Program-made: the position numbers and the translations under genes
Notes under the pieces: model-generated
Databases searched by the model: none
What the model saw: only the letters and a program-made list of their open reading frames with translations
Told to the model about the DNA's origin: nothing
Assembly: GCA_036251935.1 (NCBI GenBank)
Contig: CP133967.1
Coordinates: 2,365,488 to 2,429,487, forward strand
Source of the DNA: Orbaceae bacterium lpD04
GTDB lineage: Bacteria; Pseudomonadota; Gammaproteobacteria; Enterobacterales; Orbaceae
Reading direction: 5' to 3'
DNA: 64,000 nt
Shown here: positions 28,246-37,267 of the stretch, piece by piece
Numbering within the stretch: the first letter of the stretch is position 1
Layout of the letters: each line of letters starts with the position of its first letter

Positions 28246-28264
28246 AAGGAATATATTATTCCTT
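28246..28264. promoter_or_regulatory. Candidate MurR operator upstream of murQ
   Basis: AAGGAATATATTATTCCTT is a perfect 8-bp inverted repeat with a 3-bp centre, 26 bases upstream of the murQ start and in the murQ/murR divergent region. A related sequence (33765-33783) lies upstream of the nagZ-like gene. Assignment to MurR is by position. Confidence 0.55.
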
Positions 28265-28481
28265 TTATTTTTATAAAAAGAAATAATTTATCTATTATTA
28301 TGTGAAGTTGATCAAATTATTACGTGCGCCACAATAATAATCACCAATACAATCATGGAATGATCGGTTGTCAGTCGTTTTAATGTCAGGTATGATTTTT
28401 GACTTGTTATGCAATATACATGTTAAGCGTTTGTTGTTGCTGCATAAAAGAGTCAGTAAGCATCAATATATGGAGTGTAGT

Positions 28482-29342
28482 GTGAATATTATTGAAAACT
28501 TAAAAATAAATATCGAAAATTTTTCAACTGGCCAAAAAAAAATTGCCCAGTATATTTTGCTGCATAAAGAGATGATCACCGAGTTATCGTCACAAATTTT
28601 AGCGCAAAAAATTGGCGTAAGCCAATCAAGCATAATTAAGTTTATTCAATCTTTAGGCTTTGATGGTTTCACACAATTTAAGTTACAACTCGCATCAGAT
28701 AGAGCTCGTATTACCATCAATGACACGCAAGAGCGACTTTTACATAACCAAATAGAGCGATCTGACTCCTATGAAGTCGTAGCTGAAAAATTGCTACTTG
28801 AAAAACAACAAGCTTTAATACAAACCACCGCAAGTGTTAATTTTCAGGTGCTAAATAAGCTTATCCATAAAATGGTTAAAGCACAGCGGATACAAATAAT
28901 CGGTATTGGCAATTCAGCCCTTACCGCAAAAGATTTGGCTTATAAATTACAAAAACTCGGCTTAGCCGTTACCGCCGAGGCTGATACCCATATTCAACTT
29001 GCAATTGTGCAATCGCTTAAAAAAAGTGATTTACTAATTGCAATATCTTATACCGGCAAACATAAAGAGATTTGTTTATCAGCGCAAACTGCCAAAAATA
29101 ATGGTGTGCCAGTTTATGCCATAACCTCATTACAACAAAGCCCACTGCGTAAAATTGCTGATCATATTCTTGATACCGTCGCCGATGAAGTGCATAGCCG
29201 TAGCTCATCAATTTCATCTCGAACGGCACAAAATACCATTAGCGATCTTATTTTTATGGGAGTAATAAAATTAATTGGTGAAGACGCCGAAAAAAGCATT
29301 AAAAACAGTGCCAATATGATTAAGCAGCTGCAAGATAAGTAA
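28482..29342 (+). CDS. murR: RpiR-family repressor of MurNAc genes (MurR)
   Basis: MurR represses mur genes and is relieved by MurNAc-6-phosphate in E. coli. The N-terminal HTH_6 domain has TGQKKIAQYIL, ILAQKIGVSQSSIIKFIQSLGFDGF, and the C-terminal SIS domain has IQIIGIGNSALTAKDLAYKLQKLG and LIAISYTGKHKEICLSAQ. I prefer the GTG at 28482 because GGAG lies six bases upstream. ATG at 28470 is possible, and a longer frame from 28368 has no family support. Product about 286 residues. A hairpin follows at 29348-29378. Confidence 0.88.
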   Translation: MNIIENLKINIENFSTGQKKIAQYILLHKEMITELSSQILAQKIGVSQSSIIKFIQSLGFDGFTQFKLQLASDRARITINDTQERLLHNQIERSDSYEVVAEKLLLEKQQALIQTTASVNFQVLNKLIHKMVKAQRIQIIGIGNSALTAKDLAYKLQKLGLAVTAEADTHIQLAIVQSLKKSDLLIAISYTGKHKEICLSAQTAKNNGVPVYAITSLQQSPLRKIADHILDTVADEVHSRSSSISSRTAQNTISDLIFMGVIKLIGEDAEKSIKNSANMIKQLQDK

Positions 29343-29347
29343 TAAAG

Positions 29348-29378
29348 CGCCTTATTAAGTTAATTATTTAATAAGGCG
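29348..29378. terminator. Hairpin between convergent murR and namZ
   Basis: Arms CGCCTTATTAA and TTAATAAGGCG pair perfectly around a nine-base loop. It lies between two convergent stop codons and lacks a T-run, so it is likely a bidirectional terminator of moderate strength. Confidence 0.55.
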
Positions 29379-29386
29379 AATGCAGA

Positions 29387-30709
29387 TTATGGGTATAAAC
29401 GGTATTTTTCACGTAGTTGATGATAATTATTAAGCTCAGCTTGCCAGCTTTGCTCTATCATTTCAATGGTTTGCTCTTTATTTAAACCTTGTTTAGTTGC
29501 CAACAATAGCTGCTGTAATAGTTGGTTATCACCAGCAACTTTAGCTAACCAAAGAGGACGGCTGACAAAATAACGTTGTTGGTTTAAAAGGTAATCCTTT
29601 TCTTCCCCCTCGCTTGCGGCAAGTTGGTAACCATTTTGTTTAAACTTAAACCACCAATCAACTAAATAGCCAACCGTTGGCTTAACCGGCTGTAAAATCC
29701 GTTCGCCATATACGGTTTTTCCCGCTTGCGGCCAGCCGCCTTTAGCTATCGCATCACTCACGTTATAATGCGTATTCATATAAAACCGTTTATCACTAAA
29801 ACCTATTTGTTCAAAAGGATGATCGCTACCGCGCCCAGTATTAACACTGGTTGCTTCAAAAAAACCTAAAGAGGGATATAGCGCAACCGATAAGTCTGTT
29901 TTTAAACTTGGCGACGGCGGCACTGGCAATGAATATGGCATATCATGTTGATAGTTAGCCATTGGAATGATAAATAAATTATCAATCGGAAATTGATATT
30001 TTTGCTGATGATGAGCGCTCCAGCTTCGGTGATCAAAATTAGTCAACCATCCCTCTTGAACCATCATGTTAGCAAATTCGCCCGACGTTAAGCCATGTAC
30101 CATCGGCACGGGATCAATACCAATTCCTGACATATAAGGCTCTTTTAATATCGGCCCATACACATATTGGCCAACAGGATTTGGCCTATCAAAAACCATA
30201 AACTGTTTTTGATATTTTTGTAGACTTTCTAATAAATAATGCATAGATACAGTGTAGGTAAAATAACGTACGCCGACATCTTGTAAATCGTAGATCACTA
30301 AATCAATATCGTCTAACTGCTGCGCGGTCGGATTAGCGCGCTCTCGGCCATCACTATCGCGGCCATAAAGTGAAATAACGGTTAATCCAGTTTTTGCATC
30401 AATACTATTATTGTCACCAAATCCAGCCTCTTCTTTCCCTCTTAAGCCGTGCTCAACCGAAAAGAGCTTAACAACCTTGAAGCCGTATTTTTCTTGCTGC
30501 GCAAGTAGCTTATCAATCGTATGCACGCCATCAGACGTAAGGGAACTTTGGTTAACCATTAAGGCAATGCGCTTACCTTTTAATAATGGGCCATACACAT
30601 CATCGCGATCAACACCTAGCTTAAAGTTAGGTGTTGCCGCCACTGACGTAAATGAGCAAGTGATAAAAATAGCAATTAATGTGATCCATTTTATTAGTGA
30701 ATACCTCAT
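29387..30709 (-). CDS. namZ: Exo-beta-N-acetylmuramidase NamZ (DUF1343 family)
   Basis: NamZ-type enzymes release MurNAc from the non-reducing ends of peptidoglycan strands. The 440-residue protein has a signal peptide (MRYSLIKWITLIAIFITC, cleavage near SVAATPN) and the DUF1343 landmarks KGKRIALMVNQSS, LFSVEHGLRGKEEAG, IDAKTGLTVISLYG, LVIYDLQDVGVRYFTYT, FDRPNPVG and NTGRGSDHPFEQIG. The Glu of VEHG is the presumed catalytic residue. It is the third gene of the nagZ-porin-namZ operon, 14 bases after the porin, next to murQPR, which strongly supports MurNAc release as its job. Confidence 0.85.
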   Translation of the reverse strand: MRYSLIKWITLIAIFITCSFTSVAATPNFKLGVDRDDVYGPLLKGKRIALMVNQSSLTSDGVHTIDKLLAQQEKYGFKVVKLFSVEHGLRGKEEAGFGDNNSIDAKTGLTVISLYGRDSDGRERANPTAQQLDDIDLVIYDLQDVGVRYFTYTVSMHYLLESLQKYQKQFMVFDRPNPVGQYVYGPILKEPYMSGIGIDPVPMVHGLTSGEFANMMVQEGWLTNFDHRSWSAHHQQKYQFPIDNLFIIPMANYQHDMPYSLPVPPSPSLKTDLSVALYPSLGFFEATSVNTGRGSDHPFEQIGFSDKRFYMNTHYNVSDAIAKGGWPQAGKTVYGERILQPVKPTVGYLVDWWFKFKQNGYQLAASEGEEKDYLLNQQRYFVSRPLWLAKVAGDNQLLQQLLLATKQGLNKEQTIEMIEQSWQAELNNYHQLREKYRLYP

Positions 30710-30723
30710 TAATATTCTCCCTA

Positions 30724-31782
30724 CTAAAAATTATGTCGAAGTTCTAATGCCATAAAAGTGAAGTGGTTTTTTACCTTTTTTTGACCTGTTTCCCATGTTT
30801 GTTCCGGTCGATAATAAAAATCAGTAAATAGTGAAGTTTGTTTGGTAAATGGATAAATAGTTTGGAATCCATAGCGGCTACGATCTTTTTCTTTAAATTT
30901 TGTTTGAATATTATTAGTATTGCGGAAGCTTTGTTCACCATGTTTTAATGAATAACGAGTATACGGTATCACCCTAAAACCATTATCAAATTTATAGTTA
31001 TACATTGCCCATAAAAAATGCTCTTTATTGTATAACGTGTTTACTAGCTTTTCATTAATATTTAAATAGTAAACCGTTAAGGCATTCTTGGCATTAAATC
31101 GATAAGTACCACCAGCAAAGTGCTCATTAATATGCCCCCAATCGCTTTTAGATACATTAGGTTTATTTTGTTGTTCGTAAGCAAGTCTGCGATCAAGAAA
31201 ACGAAATGAAAAGCTCGCTAGAAAACTGAGATTATCAGAATATTTATACGAAAATGACGGTTTAACCCAATACTCATGACGCTCTTCAGCGTTACGAGTC
31301 AATTCTGTCGCTGAAATTTTTCGAGCATAAAACCAATTATCATTACGGTAACCTAAACGCAGTTTAAACGCAGCATCTTTATCGGCCAGCTTAAATGGAA
31401 ATGAACGGGTAACACCAAACTGAAATCGAGTTCGATCGTAGGCATGATTACGGTCGACATAGGTTTTTAAAAATTGAAGATCATATAACCACGACGAATT
31501 ATCTTGATAAATAAAGGCACCAGCGTAAGGAGAAGTATTAATGCTACCCAACTGCAAGTCCCAATTATTATAATGATCGCGTTCTTGCTCTGAACCGATA
31601 TAAGTATCGACATGCCATTTAGAGTCAGGCTTTTTTTGTAATTCACTAATTTTTTGATTTAGTTTGATAATTTCCGCTTCATAAGATGCAGAGATACTTT
31701 CATCGCTACTTTCATCTGCATAAGCTACCGAGATATTAAAAGAGATTAATGATACTAACGCTAAGGAAATATATTTTTTCAT
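30724..31782 (-). CDS. Outer-membrane porin, KdgM-like, in MurNAc operon
   Basis: The 352-residue protein has a signal peptide (MKKYISLALVSLISFNISVAYA), a short helical/coiled stretch (EAEIIKLNQKISELQKK), then alternating aromatic beta-strands (RFQFGVTRSFPF, RLGYRNDNWFY, HEYWVKPSFSYKYSDNL, GFRVIPYTRYSLKH) and a C-terminal LELRHNF ending in Phe, the outer-membrane barrel signature. By eye it resembles the KdgM/oligogalacturonate porin group but is longer. Between genes for secreted NagZ-like and NamZ enzymes, it would admit peptidoglycan fragments. The substrate is inferred from context. Confidence 0.75.
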   Translation of the reverse strand: MKKYISLALVSLISFNISVAYADESSDESISASYEAEIIKLNQKISELQKKPDSKWHVDTYIGSEQERDHYNNWDLQLGSINTSPYAGAFIYQDNSSWLYDLQFLKTYVDRNHAYDRTRFQFGVTRSFPFKLADKDAAFKLRLGYRNDNWFYARKISATELTRNAEERHEYWVKPSFSYKYSDNLSFLASFSFRFLDRRLAYEQQNKPNVSKSDWGHINEHFAGGTYRFNAKNALTVYYLNINEKLVNTLYNKEHFLWAMYNYKFDNGFRVIPYTRYSLKHGEQSFRNTNNIQTKFKEKDRSRYGFQTIYPFTKQTSLFTDFYYRPEQTWETGQKKVKNHFTFMALELRHNF

Positions 31783-31807
31783 CTTATTTTAATCCTTATT
31801 ATTGTTA

Positions 31808-33667
31808 TTAATAGGTTAACCCATGCCCATAAGGGTAAATAATTTGCTGTAAATCAGCTGATTTAATATCAACAGGTAGCTTGCCATGAGGATAATTTAA
31901 AATATGCCCTGATGATTCAAACAGTGTTCGAATACCACTACGGATGTTAGTTTCTAGGCTATTTCTCACATTATTAGTTACATCAAAACCCGTAATGCCA
32001 TAAATCGCAATATTTGCATCAACATGATCTAAATAAGCAATATCGTATGGGTTGCGACTTGAAATAACGACAAGTGGTACATTTTGCTCTTTTGCAACGT
32101 CAATAATTGCTTGGGCATTATATGGATTATTTGTTAAGTTATAAGTTGTGAGCAGCACTAAATCTTGACCCGCTATTTGCTTGGTTAACGCCGATTTATC
32201 AATGGTATTGGCCATCATTTTAACCACATGATCCGTAATATCGATATTAACCGAATAAATATCACTGATTTCTTGCAACTGCTTACGGATAAGCTCATTA
32301 CGCGGTAATTCGTCAGAAAAAATCACCACGCGATTATCTGCCTTTAACTGATACGGTAAGATCGCATTATTTTTGATTAAAGTAATCGATGCTTCAGCAA
32401 TTTGATTTTCAATATCTTTATTTAATGGTGAGGCAACAACATTTTTCGCCACCATGATATCAATCTCATTCACCTGCAATTTTTTTGCTAATTTGGTTTT
32501 CACAATGCGCGTTGTTGAATCATTAATATGCTTCATTAAGAGGGGATCATTTGCCGCTTCTTGTTTTAAGTATTGATACAAACTATCGATTTTTTGTATA
32601 TCGTCTTTATTTTCAATCGCTAACGGCATTAAAATGATGTCATTACCCGCAAGGATCGCTTGTTTAATTGACCAATTTTTATCAAAATTACTGGCAATTG
32701 CCCCCATATCCATCGCATCAGTAATAATCAATCCTTGATAACTTAATTCATCACGTAAAATATCTGTTAAGATCTTGCGCGATAATGTTGCTGGTGTGCC
32801 CATCATGCTATTATCTTTTGTCGTTAACATATTATTGTCTAAAGCAGGTACAACCACGTGCGCCGTCATAATCGCGTCAGCATCATCCATCAATGCAACA
32901 AAAGGCGATAATTCAAAATTTCGCCATGTTTGCTCATCAATATTGATTGTTGGTAAAGCAAAATGAGTATCGGTTGCGACGTTGCCATGGCCAGGAAAAT
33001 GTTTTAACGAGGTCATAATGCCATATTGATGGATGCCGCTAATATAACTGCGAGCGAGGTCGGTAACTAATTGCGGATTATCTGAATAAGAGCGCACACC
33101 AATAACCGGATTATTTTGATTATTATTAATATCAACAACAGGCCCAAAATTAAAATTAAACCCTAAATTAGATAATTCATAACCATGCACCATTGCCGAG
33201 ATACTGGCTAAAGTCGGAGAGCGCGTTGCACCTAAAGCCATGTTACCGGGCATTTCGGTTCCTTGCTGTAACCGAGTAACATATCCGCCCTCTTGATCGG
33301 TACTAATAAAAAGCGGTAAGTTAGTACGCGCTTGCTGTAAGCTGGCAATCAACTTGACCATTTGCTCAACATTAACTAAGTTTTCCCGAAATAAAATTAC
33401 CGAGCCAAGATGGTACTGCTTGATAATATTATTAATTTCGGGATTAGGGTCGATAACCAATTTTTTATTTTGTAGCTCATCAACGTCCCACTTACGAAAA
33501 TCAAACATTAACATTTGGCCAATCTTTTCTTCAAAACTCATCTCACTGACGATCTGTTTTGCTGATATTTCGGGTGACTGCTGATATTGTTTTAATTCGT
33601 CATTGCTGATAACCGCAGCGTAGGAAGCGCTTGATAATGCCATTAATAGGAGGAGTAATTTTTTCAT
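31808..33667 (-). CDS. nagZ: Secreted glycoside hydrolase family 3, NagZ-like
   Basis: This 619-residue protein has a signal peptide (MKKLLLLLMALSSASYA), unlike the cytoplasmic ~340-residue E. coli NagZ. The GH3 domain carries TDQEGGYVTRL, the NagZ-type loop KHFPGHG at 222-228 with TDTH at 232-235 (the His/Asp catalytic dyad), and LIITDAMDMGAI with the nucleophile Asp. Residues ~400-619 form a second GH3 C-terminal-type domain. Lengths and domain plan fit the secreted beta-N-acetylglucosaminidase that works with NamZ in Bacillus. It leads the nagZ-porin-namZ operon. Role: GlcNAc removal from peptidoglycan fragments in the periplasm. Confidence 0.85.
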   Translation of the reverse strand: MKKLLLLLMALSSASYAAVISNDELKQYQQSPEISAKQIVSEMSFEEKIGQMLMFDFRKWDVDELQNKKLVIDPNPEINNIIKQYHLGSVILFRENLVNVEQMVKLIASLQQARTNLPLFISTDQEGGYVTRLQQGTEMPGNMALGATRSPTLASISAMVHGYELSNLGFNFNFGPVVDINNNQNNPVIGVRSYSDNPQLVTDLARSYISGIHQYGIMTSLKHFPGHGNVATDTHFALPTINIDEQTWRNFELSPFVALMDDADAIMTAHVVVPALDNNMLTTKDNSMMGTPATLSRKILTDILRDELSYQGLIITDAMDMGAIASNFDKNWSIKQAILAGNDIILMPLAIENKDDIQKIDSLYQYLKQEAANDPLLMKHINDSTTRIVKTKLAKKLQVNEIDIMVAKNVVASPLNKDIENQIAEASITLIKNNAILPYQLKADNRVVIFSDELPRNELIRKQLQEISDIYSVNIDITDHVVKMMANTIDKSALTKQIAGQDLVLLTTYNLTNNPYNAQAIIDVAKEQNVPLVVISSRNPYDIAYLDHVDANIAIYGITGFDVTNNVRNSLETNIRSGIRTLFESSGHILNYPHGKLPVDIKSADLQQIIYPYGHGLTY

Positions 33668-34026
33668 TGCAAATCCTTATATTCAATTAGCTAACTTATT
33701 TTTTTTAGCATAATAAGTTCTTTTTTAATATTATGCTGTGACGCTGCTCTCATTTTTATATAATTAGGAATAATTAATTCTTAAAATAAAAATAAAAATT
33801 AATAAAAAATTAATAAATAAATATTAAGTTATTGTTTAATTTTATTTAATGCTAGTTATTGCAATTTACCTTAATTTTTTTATCCGTTGTCTAAGATCCG
33901 TTAAAGAGCATTGATTATTCTTTTATACACGATATTTTTGTAAGGTTTAAGTTTTTTTAATTTCGTTCAAAAGTTATCGTAGTAGGTGTTTTTATTATAA
34001 ATGAGGGTTAGTTTGTTTAGCTTTTT
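33668..34026. other. Upstream region of the nagZ operon
   Basis: Very AT-rich 360 bases without a gene. It should hold the nagZ promoter, the operator-like sequence at 33765-33783 and the first copy of the repeated CGTTCAAAAGTTATCGTAG box at 33964. Confidence 0.5.
33765..33783. promoter_or_regulatory. Operator-like palindrome upstream of nagZ
   Basis: TAGGAATAATTAATTCTTA has the same 19-bp geometry and GGAATA half-site as the perfect palindrome upstream of murQ, but the second half is imperfect. It is about 100 bases upstream of the nagZ-like start. Probably a second MurR site. Confidence 0.4.
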
Positions 34027-34170
34027 CGGGCATTAAAAATGCGGTGAATAGTTAGGCAACAGTTATCATGCCCGAGCAAGGGGGCTTTGCGGCCCCCTTA
34101 GCTTCCCCCGCATCCGCATGGGTATGATGGCCGCATGCGGCTACACTCCTTCTTCTTGCAAGCTTAACGT
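34027..34170. repeat. Structured intergenic repeat, type B
   Basis: An outer stem (CGGGCAT at 34027-34033 with ATGCCCG at 34068-34074) is followed by a perfect GC-rich hairpin at 34078-34099 (AAGGGGGC, loop TTTGCG, GCCCCCTT), then AGCTTCCCCCGC and a CCGCATGCGG palindrome. A second copy lies near 48919-49040, and truncated copies at about 50627 and 51303. Confidence 0.65.
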
Positions 34171-34317
34171 GTCGACGCAGATTCATTCCCGATGAAGCTG
34201 CGCCTCATTTGTCATCCATGACAAATGCACGGCTTACAATCAGTCGTCGACATCATACAAATGCGGAAAAGCTAAGTTCAACAACTTGACCTAGCAAACA
34301 CTGAATTAATACTCGTT

Positions 34318-35310
34318 AAAACTTCGTTCAAAAGTTATCGTAGTGGTTGTTTTTAATATAAAAATACGCGCGATATTCACTAGCGAGTGAATAAATAGTA
34401 AGTACGTTAATTGAGTAGCAACTGCTGGCTTTATCTGATGAAAATAGCATTATACAACTATTTTAAGAGCGGTGAATTGTTTCGCCTTTTTAGGCTATGG
34501 CAAAATATGTTAACTTTGCTAGCTAGGCGAACCGAGGGGCTGTGAACGCAGCCCCTCGGCCTCCCCCGTTTTCTTACGCAGAATGCGTAGGGCATAATAA
34601 GTCAATCAAACTGAAAAAATACTAAACTCATTAATAATCACCGACTAAAACTTCATTCAAAAGTTATCGTAGGGATGGTTTTTAATATAAAAATACGCGC
34701 GATATTCACTAGCGAGTGGATAAATAGTAAGTTCGTTAATTGAGTAGCAACTGCTGGCTTTATCTGATGAAAATAGCGTTATATCGCTATTTTAAGAATG
34801 GTGAATTATTTCGCCTTTTTAGGCTATGGCAAAATATGTTAACTTTGCTAGCTAGGCGAACCGAGGGGCTGTGAACGCAGCCCCTCGGCCTCCCCCGTTT
34901 TCTTACGCAGAATGCGTAGGGCATAATAAGTCAATCAAACTGAAAAAATACTAAACTCATTAATAATCACCGACTAAAACTTCGTTAAAAAGTTATCGTA
35001 GTGGTTGTTTTTAATATAAAAATAAGCGCGATATTCACTAGCGAGTGGATAAATAGTAAGTTCGTTAATTGAGTAGCAACTGCTGGCTTTATCTGATGAA
35101 AATAGCGTTATATCGCTATTTTGAGAATGGTGAATTGTTTCGCTTTTTTAGGCTATGGCAAAATATGTTAACTTTGCTAGCTAGGCGAACCGAGGGGCTG
35201 TGAACGCAGCCCCTCGGCCTCCCCCGTTTTCTTACGCAAAATGCGTAGGGCGTGATAATTTATAAAACTAGACAAACACTGAATTAATACTTGTTAAAAC
35301 TTCGTTCAAA
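34318..35310. repeat. Three tandem ~329-bp structured units (type A repeat)
   Basis: Units start at 34318, 34647 and 34976, and a fourth copy of the start box is at 35296. Each holds the box CGTTCAAAAGTTATCGTAG, a CGCGATATTCACTAGCGAGTG-like segment, a TTCGCCT...AGGCGAA outer stem, a perfect hairpin (CCGAGGGGCTG and CAGCCCCTCGG around TGAACG; 34532, 34861 and 35190), a CCTCCCCCG tract and a TACGCA/TGCGTA hairpin. No conserved reading frame is visible, so the units appear non-coding. Confidence 0.85.
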
Positions 35311-35321
35311 AGTTATTGTAC

Positions 35322-35897
35322 TTAAAATTGAGTTTTTAATTGTTCGGTATCTATAACCGTTGCAATGCTTTTTAAAAATTCAATCGAGCTTATATGCATC
35401 TCTTCGCTCGGTGCCGCGCAGGCATCTTCAATAATGACGACTTCGTAATCACGATCATGCGCTTCCCTTGCTGTGCTTTGTACCGTCATTGCTGTACTAA
35501 CACCTGCAATAATTAATCGCTCAATTTTATTTGCCCGTAATACCGCTTCAAGTTCAGTGCAATAAAAAGCGCTTACTCGAGGTTTAATAATAACCATATC
35601 GGCTTTATCTGCATCAAGCTCCGGGTGAAAATCGGTGCCTTTTTGGCCAAGCATTAAAGCGCCAAGTTGGTTTGCTTTGGCAAATACAGGTGAGTTTTTT
35701 GGCTGCTCAATGTAATTAGCACTAAAACCGACTTTTACCAGTAATTTTAGCCACCCCTTGCTACTTGCAATGTCTAATATTTGATTCGCTTTTTCAATAA
35801 TATGTCGCTTTTTTGCAAGCGGTGCACTGCTTGCAATTTTGCCGTCGTGATGCATGATATCAATAATGTAATCAATGCCGATAAATGCTGTTTTCAT
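35322..35897 (-). CDS. Isochorismatase-fold hydrolase without the usual cysteine
   Basis: The 191-residue product (start at the ATG at 35897, with GAGGA upstream) has the isochorismatase fold: catalytic-type Asp in FIGIDYIIDI, Lys in IIKPRVSAFYCTELE and the GVST segment. The position that carries the nucleophilic Cys in cysteine hydrolases reads GVSTAMTVQSTAREAHDRDY, with Thr instead of Cys. Such variants are known in this superfamily, so the reaction is uncertain. The ATG lies in the same transcript just after the DsbA-like stop, making translational coupling likely. The final codons run into a repeat box. Confidence 0.75.
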   Translation of the reverse strand: MKTAFIGIDYIIDIMHHDGKIASSAPLAKKRHIIEKANQILDIASSKGWLKLLVKVGFSANYIEQPKNSPVFAKANQLGALMLGQKGTDFHPELDADKADMVIIKPRVSAFYCTELEAVLRANKIERLIIAGVSTAMTVQSTAREAHDRDYEVVIIEDACAAPSEEMHISSIEFLKSIATVIDTEQLKTQF

Positions 35898-35898
35898 C

Positions 35899-36543
35899 TT
35901 ATTTTTCCTCGATCTCAATGAGCTGTTTTAGCTGGTTTAACTTGTCTTTCACATCTTGATACTGATTTGAGCTATGAATCAGTAATTGATATTTACCATT
36001 GATATAGATAGAGGGAACGTATTTTAGATGATAAGAATGAGCCAATATAACGGATTGTTCTAACTTTTCAGTCACGTCTTTTGAATTATAAAATTGTTTA
36101 AGCAGCGCTTTGTCAATATTATTACTTTCCGCCCAATCAAAAATTTCATCAGCATCATTGAAATTCAATCTTTGCTCATGGATCGCGTTGTAGGTTAGTG
36201 GCGTAATGCGCTCTTGCTCTTGCTTAGATATCATGCCAAGGGCATAAAATAAACGCGCATACTCAACCCATTTGCCTTTACGAGGGATCGCAATTCGCGT
36301 AAAAATAACATTATCCGGTTTTTGTGCTAACCATGAATTAATTTGCGGCTCTAACATATAACAATATGGACAACCATAAGAGAAAAACTCAACAACCTCT
36401 ATCGGCGCTTCTTTAGTTGGCGAGGCCTCAATTGGTTTTTCTAGCATGACATAATCTTTATTTTCAACTAACGCTGCAAAAGCAGAATTCATTAATATTA
36501 AAGAAAAAACCATGATAATCATTTTAAATATAAATTTGCGCAC
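35899..36543 (-). CDS. DsbA-like thiol:disulfide oxidoreductase
   Basis: This periplasmic thioredoxin-fold protein has a signal peptide (VRKFIFKMIIMVFSLILM, cleavage near AFA) and a CPYC active site in FFSYGCPYCYMLEP, with the cis-Pro segment YVPSIYING. The helical insertion between them fits DsbA. CPHC is usual in E. coli DsbA; CPYC occurs in paralogues. I chose the GTG at 36543 because AAGGA lies eight bases upstream. An in-frame ATG at 36576 would add 11 residues before a basic signal peptide. Length 214 versus 208 in E. coli. It is followed directly by the isochorismatase-fold gene. Confidence 0.88.
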   Translation of the reverse strand: MRKFIFKMIIMVFSLILMNSAFAALVENKDYVMLEKPIEASPTKEAPIEVVEFFSYGCPYCYMLEPQINSWLAQKPDNVIFTRIAIPRKGKWVEYARLFYALGMISKQEQERITPLTYNAIHEQRLNFNDADEIFDWAESNNIDKALLKQFYNSKDVTEKLEQSVILAHSYHLKYVPSIYINGKYQLLIHSSNQYQDVKDKLNQLKQLIEIEEK

Positions 36544-36684
36544 GGCGGTTGTCCTTATTATGTCACCAATTAACACATATTAAGATCATTGTAATGTGAT
36601 AATGCAAGACAATAACTCACTAAGGTATTAGATTATAAGATATTTATCCTCAGTGAGGATTTTCACCGAGGCGTTTTCGTTTGA

Positions 36685-37068
36685 TTATTTAGCAACAATA
36701 ACTTCAATTTCAACTTTAGCATCTTTAGGTATTCGAGCAACTTGTACACAAGAGCGAGCAGGAAATGATGCATCATTTTCTTTAAAAAATTGCTCATAAA
36801 CAGCATTCACCGCAGCAAAATCATTCATATCAGCTAAAAAAATGGTCGTTTTGACAATATTGGCAGGTTTACAATTTGCGGCAGCTAAAATTGCTTTTAC
36901 GTTCGCTAAGCTCTGCTTGGTTTGCGCACTTACATCCTCAGGCATCGTGCCCGTTGCTGGATCAAGTGGAATTTGCCCCGAAACAAACATCAAATTACCT
37001 AAATCAACCGCTTGTACATAAGGGCCAATCGCTGCTGGCGCTTTATCGGAATTGATAATTTTAACCAT
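36685..37068 (-). CDS. ridA: RidA family enamine/imine deaminase
   Basis: RidA hydrolyses reactive enamines/imines (such as 2-aminoacrylate) released by PLP enzymes. The 127-residue sequence contains APAAIGPYVQAVDLGNLMFV, SGQIPLDP, the catalytic Arg region FPARSCVQVARIPKDAKVEIEVIV and VKTTIFLADMNDFAAVNAVY. It matches the usual length of 128. It is monocistronic, with a hairpin beyond the stop near 36646-36672. Confidence 0.93.
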   Translation of the reverse strand: MVKIINSDKAPAAIGPYVQAVDLGNLMFVSGQIPLDPATGTMPEDVSAQTKQSLANVKAILAAANCKPANIVKTTIFLADMNDFAAVNAVYEQFFKENDASFPARSCVQVARIPKDAKVEIEVIVAK

Positions 37069-37267
37069 TTCAATTTACCTCATTTATTTGTATTTAATAA
37101 CTAAAAACATGCGTCTAAGGAAAACAATATACAACATCTATCATGGAAAATGCAGTAAAAAATACGTTTTGTCGCACGGTTTTTTTGGCTTAACACACAA
37201 ATGATATAACGCGCAGTTAAATACCGCCTACTGATTGCGATTTTAGTTGATTAGGTTATTTTAATTT

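Noticed and set aside
28368-28481. N-terminal extension of MurR from 28368
   Set aside because: The extra residues (hydrophobic and His-rich) match no RpiR family N-terminus and lack a ribosome-binding site.
34532-34559. Simple rho-independent terminator for neighbouring genes
   Set aside because: The hairpin is strong but not followed by a T-run, is present in seven copies away from gene ends, and sits within a larger conserved unit.
34318-35310. CRISPR array
   Set aside because: Repeat units are about 329 bp and nearly identical throughout, with no short direct repeats separated by unique spacers and no cas genes.
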